Assembly (NCBI GenBank): GCA_031262405.1
Contig: JAISHS010000005.1
Location: forward strand, 1-54,889
Length of the DNA: 54,889 nucleotides
DNA from: Oscillospiraceae bacterium
Lineage (GTDB): Bacteria; Bacillota; Clostridia; Oscillospirales; Oscillospiraceae
Direction: 5' to 3'
This document shows, piece after piece, positions 1 through 7,478 of the stretch (the first letter of the stretch is position 1; every line of letters starts with the position of its first letter). Position numbers and translations under genes: made by a program. Below the pieces are notes generated by a model. It saw only the letters and a list, made by a program, of their open reading frames with translations, was not told the origin of the DNA and did no database searches.

Positions 1-815
1 TCGTTGAGGGCAAACCCTTTGTCGAGGCAGGGGAAAGTGCGGCCATACATCTTGACGAGCTTGTCGCCGGTCATATGGCCGTCTATGATGTTGCTCTCGC
101 CGATGAAGTCGGCGACGAAAGCGTTTATAGGCTCGTTATAGATGTCAATGGGCGAGCCGATCTGGAGGATTTTTCCGCTGTTCATCACGACCACGGTGTC
201 GCTCATCGTGAGCGCCTCCTCCTGATCGTGGGTGACATATATAAAAGTAATGCCCACCTGCTGCTGGATAGCCTTCAACTCTCTTTGCATATCCTTGCGC
301 AGCTTTAGGTCGAGCGCGCCGAGCGGCTCGTCCAGAAGGAGCACCTGGGGTCTGTTCACGATTGCGCGGGCAATGGCTACGCGCTGCTGCTGACCGCCTG
401 AGAGCTGGCTCACGGAGCGCCTTTCATAGCCCTTGAGGGCTACAAGCTCCAGAACCTCTAAGACGCGGCGCTTAATTTCTTTTTCGGCGATGCGCGGACG
501 AGCTATACGCAGCCCGAAGGCTATGTTTTCAAACACGTCCAGATGTGTGAACAGGGCATATTTCTGAAAAACCGTGTTGATGCGCCGCTTGTTGGGGGGC
601 ACGTCGTTGATAACGGAGCCGTCAAAGAGCACTTTTCCGGCGTCCGGTCTCAGAAATCCGCCAATAATACGCAGAGTTGTTGTCTTTCCGCAGCCCGACG
701 GGCCGAGCAAAGTCAAAAATTCTTTGTCTTTGATTCCTAAATTGATCGAATCCAGTACGGTCTCACCATCAAAGTCCTTGCGGCAGTCCGTGAGCCGTAT
801 CAGCTCTTTTGCCAT
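1..815 (-). CDS. potA: PotA-type spermidine/putrescine ABC transporter ATPase, C-terminus cut by window edge
   Basis: ATP-hydrolysing subunit that powers an ABC importer at the inner face of the membrane; the polyamine substrate is inferred from resemblance to PotA. About 271 codons are present and the C-terminal regulatory region is lost at the window edge. Seen in order: Walker [10 protein letters not shown] at residues 38-46, Q-loop near residue 84, signature [14 protein letters not shown] from 138, Walker B LLLDEP at 159-164, and a switch region [13 protein letters not shown]. The ATG at 813-815 is preceded on the minus strand by a good AAGGGGG ribosome site. The permease and binding-protein genes would lie to the left, outside the window. 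Sulfate or iron importer ATPases are close relatives, so the substrate is less certain than the family. Confidence 0.85.
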   Translation of the reverse strand, partial: MAKELIRLTDCRKDFDGETVLDSINLGIKDKEFLTLLGPSGCGKTTTLRIIGGFLRPDAGKVLFDGSVINDVPPNKRRINTVFQKYALFTHLDVFENIAFGLRIARPRIAEKEIKRRVLEVLELVALKGYERRSVSQLSGGQQQRVAIARAIVNRPQVLLLDEPLGALDLKLRKDMQRELKAIQQQVGITFIYVTHDQEEALTMSDTVVVMNSGKILQIGSPIDIYNEPINAFVADFIGESNIIDGHMTGDKLVKMYGRTFPCLDKGFALN

Positions 816-914
816 TGGCGTCCCCCTTCTTTACGACAGCAAGAGACTGCTGTCACCGAATTATAAAGGAATAGTAAATAACATTTCGCAGAAAACAATA
901 TATCTATAAATTCG

Positions 915-1889
915 CTAAATGTCAACAATTCTCAGTGAAAAAATATTTTCCGCGAAGGGCACCTCGGAGACCCGAAGCTCCTTGCCCCGCAAATAGTTTA
1001 AAATTCCCGCGTCGGCGGTGAAGTCAAAGCGTAATTTATAGGAATAGAGAGCCTGTCCTTTTTGCCCAAAAGCGCGGTTTTGCTTTTCGGAGCCGTACTT
1101 GCCGTCGCCGAGCAGAGGCGTGCCTGCTGTCGCCAGTTGCGCCCTTATTTGGTGGGTGCGGCCTGTTAAAAGCTCGCACTCTAAAAGCGAGAGACCATCC
1201 AGCGTTTTGAGGGTTCTGTAGCGCGTAGAAGCAAGTTTTGCGCCTGGCTCGGGGGAGTTTTTTACATAGACGCGGTTTTTAACGGCGTCCTTGAAAATAT
1301 AGCCGCGAAGAATCCCCTCCGGCGGCTCGGGCGCGCCGAGCACCGCGCAGAGATAGTATTTGGAGATTTCGCGAGCTTTAAGCTTCTCGTTTAGTATGCG
1401 CAGAGCTTCGGCGTTTTTTGCGGCGAGAACAAGCCCGCCGGTGTTGCGGTCAATTCTGTTTGCAAGCGCGGGGGCGAATGAGTGCTCGTCACGCGGCTTC
1501 CACTGACCGTTTTGATATAGATAGGCCTTGATGTTATCTATGAGCGTATCCTCGAAGATACCGTCGCCGGCGTGGCTCAAGACGCCGGGGCGCTTATCGG
1601 CTATGAGTATATTGTCGTCCTCATATACAAGAATTAATCGCGGAGTATTTATTTTTAAATAGGCGTTATCCGGAGAGGGGGTTTCGAAGAATTCGTCGTT
1701 GATATAGAGGCGCAGGACAGCCCCCTCGCGCAGCTTTTCGTCGCGCTTCGCAGCGCGTCCGTCGAGCTTGACGCGCTTTAGCCTAATATATTTTTGCAGC
1801 AGCGCCTCCGGCAGGAGGGGGACGGCCTTCGACAGAAACCTGTCCACGCGCTGCCCGGCGTCGTTTTTGGTGATTATTAACTCTTTCAT
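915..1889 (-). CDS. RluA-family 23S rRNA pseudouridine synthase
   Basis: Converts specific uridines in RNA, usually 23S rRNA, to pseudouridine. The product is 324 aa, normal for RluC/RluD. An N-terminal S4 RNA-binding domain (about residues 1-75) begins QRVDRFLSKAV. The catalytic motif reads RIDRNTGGLVLA, matching the family HRLDxxTSG with the catalytic Asp kept and the first His replaced by Asn. A later GRTHQIRAQL motif is also typical. The start at 1889 (MKELII) is preferred over an upstream in-frame start that would run into a palindrome. It is transcribed away from pit and appears monocistronic. Which uridine it modifies cannot be read from sequence. Confidence 0.9.
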   Translation of the reverse strand: MKELIITKNDAGQRVDRFLSKAVPLLPEALLQKYIRLKRVKLDGRAAKRDEKLREGAVLRLYINDEFFETPSPDNAYLKINTPRLILVYEDDNILIADKRPGVLSHAGDGIFEDTLIDNIKAYLYQNGQWKPRDEHSFAPALANRIDRNTGGLVLAAKNAEALRILNEKLKAREISKYYLCAVLGAPEPPEGILRGYIFKDAVKNRVYVKNSPEPGAKLASTRYRTLKTLDGLSLLECELLTGRTHQIRAQLATAGTPLLGDGKYGSEKQNRAFGQKGQALYSYKLRFDFTADAGILNYLRGKELRVSEVPFAENIFSLRIVDI

Positions 1890-1908
1890 AATGTATAGAA
1901 AAGCATAA

Positions 1909-1951
1909 AAAATCCCTAGTGTCAAGGCTTTAGCTTGACACTAGGGATTTT
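1909..1951. repeat. 18-bp perfect palindrome upstream of the pseudouridine synthase
   Basis: Arms 1909-1926 and 1934-1951 are perfect complements around a 7-base loop. It lies 20 bp upstream of the minus-strand start codon and directly joins the heptamer repeats at 1958-2023. Unlike the other palindromes in this window, it is at a gene's 5' side. It would fold in either transcript direction; an attenuator role is possible but unproven. Confidence 0.85.
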
Positions 1952-1957
1952 ATAATC

Positions 1958-2023
1958 CGTCGTTCTGTCTTCTGTCCTCTCGCCACTGTCCTCTGGAATC
2001 TAATATCTTTTATCTCTTATCTG
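1958..2023. repeat. Heptamer repeat array (CTGTCCT-type then ATCTTTT/ATCTAAT-type)
   Basis: Two adjoining imperfect tandem arrays with 7-base spacing: CTGTCTT/CTGTCCT-like units near 1965-1996 and ATCTAAT/ATCTTTT/ATCTCTT units from 1998 to 2023. They fill the divergent gap between the pseudouridine synthase and pit, just upstream of the pit -35 box. Confidence 0.8.
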
Positions 2024-2031
2024 TTTTTATA

Positions 2032-2061
2032 TTGACAGGCGGGGAAATATGGTTTTATAAT
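2032..2061 (+). promoter_or_regulatory. Sigma-A promoter for the pit operon
   Basis: TTGACA at 2032-2037 and TATAAT at 2056-2061 with an 18-bp spacer, both consensus hexamers. Predicted start is near 2068, giving a leader of about 130 nt that carries two hairpins before pit. Confidence 0.85.
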
Positions 2062-2090
2062 AAGGTGGTTAGAAAGCCACTTTGATCTTT

Positions 2091-2118
2091 TTCGGCGGGA
2101 CAACCTCGTCCCGCCGAA
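2091..2118 (+). promoter_or_regulatory. GC-rich hairpin in the pit leader
   Basis: Arms 2091-2101 and 2108-2118 form an 11-bp perfect stem with a 6-base loop, followed by AATTTTGTCTT, a weak U-rich tract. It sits between the promoter and pit, so it could act as an attenuator. No known riboswitch core was recognised. Confidence 0.55.
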
Positions 2119-2130
2119 TAATTTTGTCTT

Positions 2131-2170
2131 AGGGAAGCTCTGATTAAATCAACTGTATCAGAATTTCCCT
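2131..2170 (+). promoter_or_regulatory. Leader hairpin of the AGGAAGYTCTGATT type (copy 1)
   Basis: AGGGAA 2131-2136 pairs with TTCCCT 2165-2170, and an inner CTGAT pairs with ATCAG. A related hairpin lies at 5291-5321, also directly upstream of a start codon. Whether it controls translation of pit is unknown. Confidence 0.55.
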
Positions 2171-2200
2171 AGGTAGCTATAAATTGAAAAGAGTTTCAAC

Positions 2201-3253
2201 ATGAGCTTTGATTTTGCTGATTTTATCGGACAGGTGACAACTAACCCCATGCTTGCCATTACGGTGGTGCTGACGCTGGGGGTTATATTGGTAAACGGTT
2301 GGACGGATGCGCCGAATTCGATAGCAACCTGCGTTTCAACGCGCGCGATTAAGGCCGGTAACGCGATTATGATGGCGGCGGTCTGTGAGTTTTTTGGCGT
2401 CTTTGTGATGACGCTGGTCAACAGCAGCGTCGCGATGACGATTTACAATATGGTGGATTTCGGCGGGAACACGCAGGAGGCCTCGAGCGCACTCTGCGCG
2501 GCGCTTTTCGCGATTGTCGTCTGGGCGACGGCGGCTTGGCGCTTCGGCATTCCCACGAGCGAAAGTCATGCGCTGATTGCGGGACTGTCCGGCGCGGCGA
2601 TTGCCCTGCACAGCAGTCTGGAGGGAATTAACCCGGACGAGTGGATTAAGGTTGTCTATGGCCTTATTCTCTCAAGCGTGCTGGGCTTTTTCAGCGGCTT
2701 TGGCTTCACGAGACTCATCGGCGGGCTGTTTAAAAACACGGACAGGCGCAAATCGGTGAAGCTTTTCAGGGGGGCTCAGGTCTTCGGCGGGGGGCTTATG
2801 GCCTTTATGCACGGGGCGCAGGACGGTCAGAAATTTATGAGCATATTTATTCTGGGGGCTTTTCTCGCCTCCGGACAAGCCAACGTAACAGACCCGACTA
2901 TTCCGATTTGGCTCATGGCTGTCTGCTCCATTGTTATGGCGCTGGGCACCTCTATCGGCGGCTATCGTATAATAAAATCAGTGGGAATGGACATGGTAAA
3001 GCTGGAGCCCTATCAGGGGCTGAGCGCCGATCTCGGAGCGGCGGGCTGTCTGCTGCTCTCGTCGCTGACGGGTATTCCGGTTTCCACTACGCACACCAAG
3101 ACCACGGCGATAATGGGCGTCGGCGCGTCGAAGAGGATTTCGGCGGTGAACTGGACTGTTGTGCGCGAGATGGTCATGGCTTGGATTTTGACCTTCCCCG
3201 GCTGCGGGCTGCTGGGATTTTTAATGGCGAAGCTATTTATGTTCGCGTTTTAA
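2201..3253 (+). CDS. pit: PiT-family low-affinity inorganic phosphate transporter
   Basis: Membrane transporter that brings in phosphate, as a metal-phosphate complex in characterised relatives, using the ion gradient. The 350-aa protein shows the duplicated PiT signature: GWTDAPNSIATCVSTRAI at residues 33-50, and the second copy VSTTHTKTTAIMG at about 294-306. Multiple hydrophobic helices lie between, with a hydrophilic loop around residues 170-190 (FKNTDRRKS). The ATG at 2201 has only a weak ribosome site. A gene for its DUF47 partner follows 67 bp downstream, the usual Pit-accessory pairing. Expression probably comes from the promoter at 2032-2061. Confidence 0.93.
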   Translation: MSFDFADFIGQVTTNPMLAITVVLTLGVILVNGWTDAPNSIATCVSTRAIKAGNAIMMAAVCEFFGVFVMTLVNSSVAMTIYNMVDFGGNTQEASSALCAALFAIVVWATAAWRFGIPTSESHALIAGLSGAAIALHSSLEGINPDEWIKVVYGLILSSVLGFFSGFGFTRLIGGLFKNTDRRKSVKLFRGAQVFGGGLMAFMHGAQDGQKFMSIFILGAFLASGQANVTDPTIPIWLMAVCSIVMALGTSIGGYRIIKSVGMDMVKLEPYQGLSADLGAAGCLLLSSLTGIPVSTTHTKTTAIMGVGASKRISAVNWTVVREMVMAWILTFPGCGLLGFLMAKLFMFAF

Positions 3254-3320
3254 TAGAACCCAACCGGCGAAAGGGGGCATTGCTCTTTTTCGACAAGAAT
3301 TTTCAAGGAGAGACAGATAG

Positions 3321-3944
3321 ATGGCAAAGAGAAACGAAGCGGATTATTATGAGTATTTTTGCAAGAGCGCAAAGTATGCGCACAGGGCTGCGAAATATCT
3401 TGACGGGCTGTTAAGGAATTATAAAAAGGAAGAGCTGTACAATCAGACGCAGGAGATGCGACAGCTTGAACACGAGGCGGACGCTGTCCGCCACGAGATG
3501 ATAGCGGTGCTTGCAAAGGAGTTTCTGCCGCCGATTGAGCGGGAGGACATTGTGGCTCTCGCACAGGAGCTGGACAATGTTGTGGACATGGTAGACGAGG
3601 TTGTACAGTTTTTGTATATGTATGACGTCGACGAGATTCGTCTGGATGCGCTGGTGTTCTCGGAGCTTATTATTCGCTGCACCGACGCCCTGCACGAGGC
3701 TGTTTCGGAGTTTCGCAATTTCCGCAAGTCCAGGTCGCTCAAGGATCTGCTCATAATGGTAAACACGCTCGAGAGCGAGGGCGACGCGCTCTATGCCAAA
3801 AGCATTCGCGCACTGTTTCAGGAGCGTGCGGACGCGATGACCATCCTGACCTGGACGAAGCTCTTTGACGCCTTTGAGGATTGTCTGGACGCCTGCGAGG
3901 ATACGGTGGACATCATAGAGAGCGTCATCATGAAGAACAGCTGA
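3321..3944 (+). CDS. DUF47 family PhoU-like Pit accessory protein
   Basis: Cytoplasmic all-helical protein of the DUF47 (PhoU-like) family; homologues are encoded next to Pit transporters and are thought to modulate them. The 207-aa length is typical. The sequence is rich in charged helices, with acidic motifs such as EHEADAVRHEM and ESEGDALYAKS that match the E/DxxxD metal-binding pattern of PhoU-like bundles. A strong AAGGAGAG site precedes the ATG. It follows pit on the same strand and is probably co-transcribed. The regulatory role is known only from relatives. Confidence 0.9.
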   Translation: MAKRNEADYYEYFCKSAKYAHRAAKYLDGLLRNYKKEELYNQTQEMRQLEHEADAVRHEMIAVLAKEFLPPIEREDIVALAQELDNVVDMVDEVVQFLYMYDVDEIRLDALVFSELIIRCTDALHEAVSEFRNFRKSRSLKDLLIMVNTLESEGDALYAKSIRALFQERADAMTILTWTKLFDAFEDCLDACEDTVDIIESVIMKNS

Positions 3945-3995
3945 TAACTAAAGTAATACTGTTTTTAAAGATTAGTGAATAAATGAAAAATGGGC

Positions 3996-4024
3996 TTGGC
4001 AAAAGTCAAGTTTTGGTATACAAT
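3996..4024 (+). promoter_or_regulatory. Sigma-A promoter for efp
   Basis: TTGGCA at 3996-4001 and TACAAT at 4019-4024 are separated by 17 bp. The expected transcript starts about 25 nt before the efp start codon. The in-frame codons upstream of 4056 overlap this promoter, which argues for the later efp start. Confidence 0.75.
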
Positions 4025-4055
4025 TGACGGACACGGCAGTATAGGAGGAGAATTT

Positions 4056-4619
4056 ATGATTAGCGCAGGCGATTTTAGAAACGGCGTGACCTTTGAGATG
4101 GACGGAAAAGTCATGCAGGTTGTTGAATTTCAGCATGTTAAGCCCGGAAAGGGCGCGGCCTTTGTCCGCACAAAGATCAAAAATGTGATCACGGGGGCGG
4201 TGGTTGAGACTTCTTTCAACCCGTCTGAGAAATTTGAAAACGCGCAGGTTGACCGCCGCAACATGGAATATAGCTATTCCGACGGCGAGCTCTATTATTT
4301 CATGGACAACGAGACCTATGAGCTGGAGCCTATCGACAGCAAGATTCTCGCGGACAACTTTAAGTTCGTCAAGGAGAACATGGTCTGCACGGTGTCCTCG
4401 TTTAAGGGCAAGGTCTTCGCCGTTGATCCGCCGACCTTTGTCGAGCTTGTAATCACGGAGACAGACCCCGGCTTTGCGGGCAACACCGCGACAAACGTCA
4501 CAAAGCCCGCAACGCTTGAGACGGGCGCGGAGATTAAGGTGCCGCTCTTCATAAGCTCGGGCGAGAAAATTCGTATCGACACGCGCTCCGGTGAATATTT
4601 GGAGCGGGCGAAGGGTTAA
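4056..4619 (+). CDS. efp: Translation elongation factor P
   Basis: EF-P binds between the P and E sites of the ribosome and rescues stalling at consecutive prolines. The 187-aa protein has the KOW-like N-terminal domain and two OB domains. The functional loop reads [10 protein letters not shown], with the tip lysine at residue 32, the residue that is modified in many bacteria. The C-terminus has the conserved [17 protein letters not shown]. The ATG at 4056 follows a strong AGGAGGA site. An upstream in-frame start at 3990 would overlap the promoter. No modification enzyme gene is seen nearby. Confidence 0.96.
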   Translation: MISAGDFRNGVTFEMDGKVMQVVEFQHVKPGKGAAFVRTKIKNVITGAVVETSFNPSEKFENAQVDRRNMEYSYSDGELYYFMDNETYELEPIDSKILADNFKFVKENMVCTVSSFKGKVFAVDPPTFVELVITETDPGFAGNTATNVTKPATLETGAEIKVPLFISSGEKIRIDTRSGEYLERAKG

Positions 4620-4697
4620 GATTCAGACATTGGATCAATCAGTCAGACAGCGGCGGGCACGGCTAGAGCCGAGAGGCCGCATATTGGAGGTATTATT

Positions 4698-5240
4698 ATG
4701 ACTACACAAGAGAAGGTTGCGTATTTAAAGGGTCTGGCCGAGGGGCTTGAGCTGGGCAAAACCACAAAAGAGGAAAAACTGATTTCCGCCATAATCGACA
4801 CGCTGGAAACTATCTCGACCGATATAACCGAGCTTGAGGATACGGTCGCAGAGTTTGGCGATGAGCTGGACGATATCGGCGAGGAGCTTGACGCGATCAG
4901 CGACGATTTGGCTGACGTTGAGGAGGCCTTCTTCGGCGACATGGAAGACGACGACTTTGACTTTGACGAGTTTTACGGTCTGGATGACGATGACGACGAG
5001 GACGAGGACGATGATGAATGCGGACATACGCACGGCGAGGGCTGCTGCCATGGGCGCCACAAGCACGGCGAGGGCTGCTGCCATCACCACAGCGTGATGT
5101 ATGAGGTCACCTGCCCCGGCTGCGAGAACATGATTACCATTGACGAGGACGTCTTGGCGCTCGGCAAGATTCAGTGCCCCAACTGCGGCGGCACGCTGGA
5201 GTTTGTGAGCGAGGAAGAAGAAGAGACAGATAATAAATAA
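4698..5240 (+). CDS. CD1247-type acidic, His/Cys-rich zinc-ribbon protein
   Basis: A 180-aa protein of the family named after Clostridioides difficile CD1247; function unknown. Residues 1-75 form charged helices beginning MTTQEKVAYLKGLAEGL. A very acidic D/E stretch follows. Residues about 112-134 hold two tandem copies of a HGEGCCH-type His/Cys motif. The C-terminus has a CPGC...CPNC zinc ribbon. Metal binding is a reasonable inference. The ATG follows TTGGAGG. Its last codons (TDNK, stop) are read from the start of a heptamer array, so the C-terminal tip may be repeat-derived. It ends at a strong terminator. Confidence 0.85.
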   Translation: MTTQEKVAYLKGLAEGLELGKTTKEEKLISAIIDTLETISTDITELEDTVAEFGDELDDIGEELDAISDDLADVEEAFFGDMEDDDFDFDEFYGLDDDDDEDEDDDECGHTHGEGCCHGRHKHGEGCCHHHSVMYEVTCPGCENMITIDEDVLALGKIQCPNCGGTLEFVSEEEEETDNK

Positions 5241-5261
5241 TAGATAATAGATAATAGATAA
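5227..5261 (+). repeat. AGATAAT heptamer array at the stop of the CD1247-type gene
   Basis: Four to five tandem AGATAAT units. The TAA stop of the preceding gene lies inside the array. The intrinsic terminator follows with no gap. Confidence 0.9.
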
Positions 5262-5290
5262 GAATCCTCGTCCGTAAGGACGGGGATTTT
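5262..5290 (+). terminator. Intrinsic terminator after the CD1247-type gene
   Basis: Arms 5262-5272 and 5277-5287 form an 11-bp stem with one G-U pair and a GTAA loop, followed by a run of Ts at 5286-5290. Confidence 0.85.
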
Positions 5291-5321
5291 TAAGGAAGTT
5301 CTGATTTAATCAGAGGTTCCT
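5291..5321 (+). promoter_or_regulatory. Leader hairpin of the AGGAAGYTCTGATT type (copy 2)
   Basis: AAGGAA pairs with TTCCTT and an inner CTGATT (5300-5305) with AATCAG (5307-5312). It shares the AAGGAAGYTCTGATTWAATCA core with the hairpin at 2131-2170. It ends 18 bp before the aldo/keto reductase start, so it may influence ribosome access. Confidence 0.55.
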
Positions 5322-5338
5322 TAAGGAAGGTAACAAAA

Positions 5339-6517
5339 ATGGAGAACACTATGCAATATCGCAGGGAGGCTAAAACCGGAAAGGAGCTTTCGGCTCTGGG
5401 CTTTGGCTGTATGCGCTTTCCGCCGAGCGGCGCGCTGCGCGAGGAGCTTATCATGTCCGCATATGAGGCGGGGGTCAACTATTTCGATACGGCCTATCTC
5501 TATCCGGGGAGCGAGTCTTCGCTCGGGGGGATTCTTAAAAAGCACGGCGTGAGGGAGAAGGTTTTCATTGCGGACAAGCTTCCGCACACTAAGTGCCGGA
5601 GCTCCGAGGACTTTGACGCCTTCTTCCGCGAGAGCCTCTCGCGCTTGCAGACGGACTACATAGACTATTATCTGATACACAATATAGGCGAGCTATCCTC
5701 TTGGGAGAGGCTCACGCAGCTGGGTATTGAGGACTGGATTGCCGATAAAAAGCAGGGCGGGGAAATACGCGCTATCGGCTTTTCCTTCCACGGCGCGCCG
5801 GCAAGCTTTGTGCCGCTGCTGGACGCCTATGACTGGGATTTTTGCCAGATTCAGTATAACTATATGAACGAGACCAATCAGGCGGGCACGGCCGGATTGC
5901 GCGCGATAAATGAGGGAGGCATGGCGGCGATTATCATGGAGCCGCTGCTGGGCGGAAAGCTGGCCGATAAGCTTCCGAGGACCGCGAGAGATTTGTTTGA
6001 CGCCGTTGTGCCGAATCGCACTCCGGCGGCCTGGGCACTGAAATGGCTCTGGGACAAGCCGGAGATAACGGTTGTGCTCTCCGGAATGAACGCGATGAGC
6101 CAGCTTAAGGAGAATCTTGAGCTGGTTAGCTCTTCGCCCGTCGGCTGTCTGACGGACAAGGAGAGGGCGGCCTATAAAAAAGCGCGGGAGGCGATTTCGG
6201 AGAGCTACCGCGCGCCCTGCACGGGCTGCAACTACTGTATGCCCTGTCCGCACGGGGTCAATATTCCCGCCTGCTTCAACGGCTATAATATGTCCTATGT
6301 GCTGGGCTTCATCGGGGGCATAACGCAATATATCAATGGGACGGCGAGCTTCTCGGTCAAAAACGGCGGCGCGGGCAAATGTGTCGGCTGCGGCGTCTGT
6401 GCGGCTAAATGTCCGCAAAAGATTGATATTCCGGACAAAATGGTCGATGTGAAGCGGAGAATGGAGCCCTTTTATGTGCGCGCGGCACTGGTGGTCGTTC
6501 GTAAATTTATGAGCTGA
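5339..6517 (+). CDS. Aldo/keto reductase with C-terminal 4Fe-4S domain
   Basis: A 392-aa predicted oxidoreductase of the ferredoxin-linked aldo/keto reductase group common in anaerobes. Residues 1 to about 270 form the TIM-barrel reductase, with YFDTAYLYPGSES carrying the catalytic Asp and Tyr, and KLPHTKC after it. The C-terminal part has CTGCNYCMPCPHGV and CVGCGVCAAKCP, together suited to hold iron-sulfur clusters. The ATG at 5339 has an AAGGAAGG site; an internal ATG four codons later is possible. It stands alone between a terminator and the rpmH promoter. The substrate cannot be told from sequence. Confidence 0.9.
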   Translation: MENTMQYRREAKTGKELSALGFGCMRFPPSGALREELIMSAYEAGVNYFDTAYLYPGSESSLGGILKKHGVREKVFIADKLPHTKCRSSEDFDAFFRESLSRLQTDYIDYYLIHNIGELSSWERLTQLGIEDWIADKKQGGEIRAIGFSFHGAPASFVPLLDAYDWDFCQIQYNYMNETNQAGTAGLRAINEGGMAAIIMEPLLGGKLADKLPRTARDLFDAVVPNRTPAAWALKWLWDKPEITVVLSGMNAMSQLKENLELVSSSPVGCLTDKERAAYKKAREAISESYRAPCTGCNYCMPCPHGVNIPACFNGYNMSYVLGFIGGITQYINGTASFSVKNGGAGKCVGCGVCAAKCPQKIDIPDKMVDVKRRMEPFYVRAALVVVRKFMS

Positions 6518-6561
6518 GCGGCGCGGCGGAGGAATAATTCGGCGCATCAATTAAGTAATTG

Positions 6562-6591
6562 TTGACATTGCGTATATTATTAAAGTATAAT
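6562..6591 (+). promoter_or_regulatory. Sigma-A promoter for rpmH operon
   Basis: Consensus TTGACA at 6562-6567 and TATAAT at 6586-6591, spacer 18 bp, followed by a leader of about 90 nt. It should drive rpmH and possibly the cluster through yaaT. Confidence 0.9.
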
Positions 6592-6689
6592 AACGTGGTC
6601 TGACTATTCGGACGATGAAACCGGTGCGGAGATTTTTGCGGAGTTACCGCGCCGTGGGATATATTTAGAAACGAAAGAAGGTGGGCAGT

Positions 6690-6824
6690 ATGGTTCGTAC
6701 CTATCAGCCTAAGAAGCGTCATCGCAAGATGGAGCACGGGTTCAGAAAGAGAATGTCGACGTCCAGCGGACGTAAGGTGCTCTCTAACCGCCGCGCCAAG
6801 GGCAGAAAGTCTCTGACGTACTGA
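6690..6824 (+). CDS. rpmH: 50S ribosomal protein L34
   Basis: A 44-aa basic ribosomal protein of the large subunit, full length. It starts [18 protein letters not shown] and ends GRKSLTY, with the family core FRKRM...[14 protein letters not shown]. The start has a GAAGGTGG ribosome site. As in most bacteria it is followed by rnpA and yidC homologues. dnaA is not upstream; an aldo/keto reductase lies there instead, so the replication origin is not shown to be nearby. Confidence 0.97.
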   Translation: MVRTYQPKKRHRKMEHGFRKRMSTSSGRKVLSNRRAKGRKSLTY

Positions 6825-6878
6825 GGCATCTTGCCGGAGGCAAGATGCCGAGGGATTGTTCTTTTTGAGAGGTGAAGC

Positions 6879-7232
6879 TTGAAATATACTGTTTCAATTA
6901 AGAACAACCACGAGTTCCGAAGGCTTTACTCGAAGGGAAAGAGCGCGGCGTCGAGCTGCCTTGTGGTCTATTTCAGGCGCACGGGGCGCGACGCTAACAG
7001 AATCGGGATAACCGTCAGCACGAAGGTGGGTAAGGCGGTCGTGCGCAACAAGGTGCGCCGACGTCTGAGAGAGATCTATAGGCTGAATGAGGAGAAGCTC
7101 CGCCGGGGACTCGATATTATAATTGTGGCGCGGGTAAAGAGCGCTCATGTGAGCTATGCACAGCTGGAACGGGAATATTTGAAGCTCTGCGCGACGCTGA
7201 AGCTGCTTGCGGAAAGGCGGCCGGAGACGTGA
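6879..7232 (+). CDS. rnpA: Ribonuclease P protein component
   Basis: Small basic partner of the RNase P RNA, needed for 5' processing of tRNA precursors. The 117-aa product has the conserved RNR-type helix ([15 protein letters not shown], about residues 53-67), preceded by [12 protein letters not shown]. It starts with TTG at 6879, set by an upstream GAGAGGTG ribosome site. Its TGA stop overlaps the GTG start of yidD by two bases, indicating coupled translation. Confidence 0.95.
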   Translation: MKYTVSIKNNHEFRRLYSKGKSAASSCLVVYFRRTGRDANRIGITVSTKVGKAVVRNKVRRRLREIYRLNEEKLRRGLDIIIVARVKSAHVSYAQLEREYLKLCATLKLLAERRPET

Positions 7233-7447
7233 AAAAACTCCTTTTGGCGTTTATCGTCTTTTACCGAAAAAACATCTCGCCGCTCTTTCCGCCGAGCTGC
7301 CGCTTTGTTCCCACCTGCTCACAGTATGCCTTTGAGGCGATAGAGAAATATGGGGCGCTCCGCGGCGGGGCGCTGGCGTTAAAGCGCATTTTGCGCTGCC
7401 ACCCCTTTCACAGGGGAGATCACGATTACTATGACCCGGTGCCGTAG
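7229..7447 (+). CDS. yidD: Membrane protein insertion efficiency factor YidD
   Basis: A 72-aa YidD protein, which helps YidC insert membrane proteins. An N-terminal amphipathic stretch precedes the hallmark [21 protein letters not shown]-type region with its conserved cysteines (about residues 22-40), then [21 protein letters not shown]-like C-terminus. It begins with GTG overlapping the rnpA stop. Placement between rnpA and yidC is the classic context. Confidence 0.95.
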   Translation: MKKLLLAFIVFYRKNISPLFPPSCRFVPTCSQYAFEAIEKYGALRGGALALKRILRCHPFHRGDHDYYDPVP

Positions 7448-7478
7448 GAGGCATTTGGGGGTCACCTAGGAGAGGTCA

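Noticed and set aside
6518-6689. oriC near rpmH
   Set aside because: No cluster of DnaA boxes and no dnaA/dnaN neighbours are visible.
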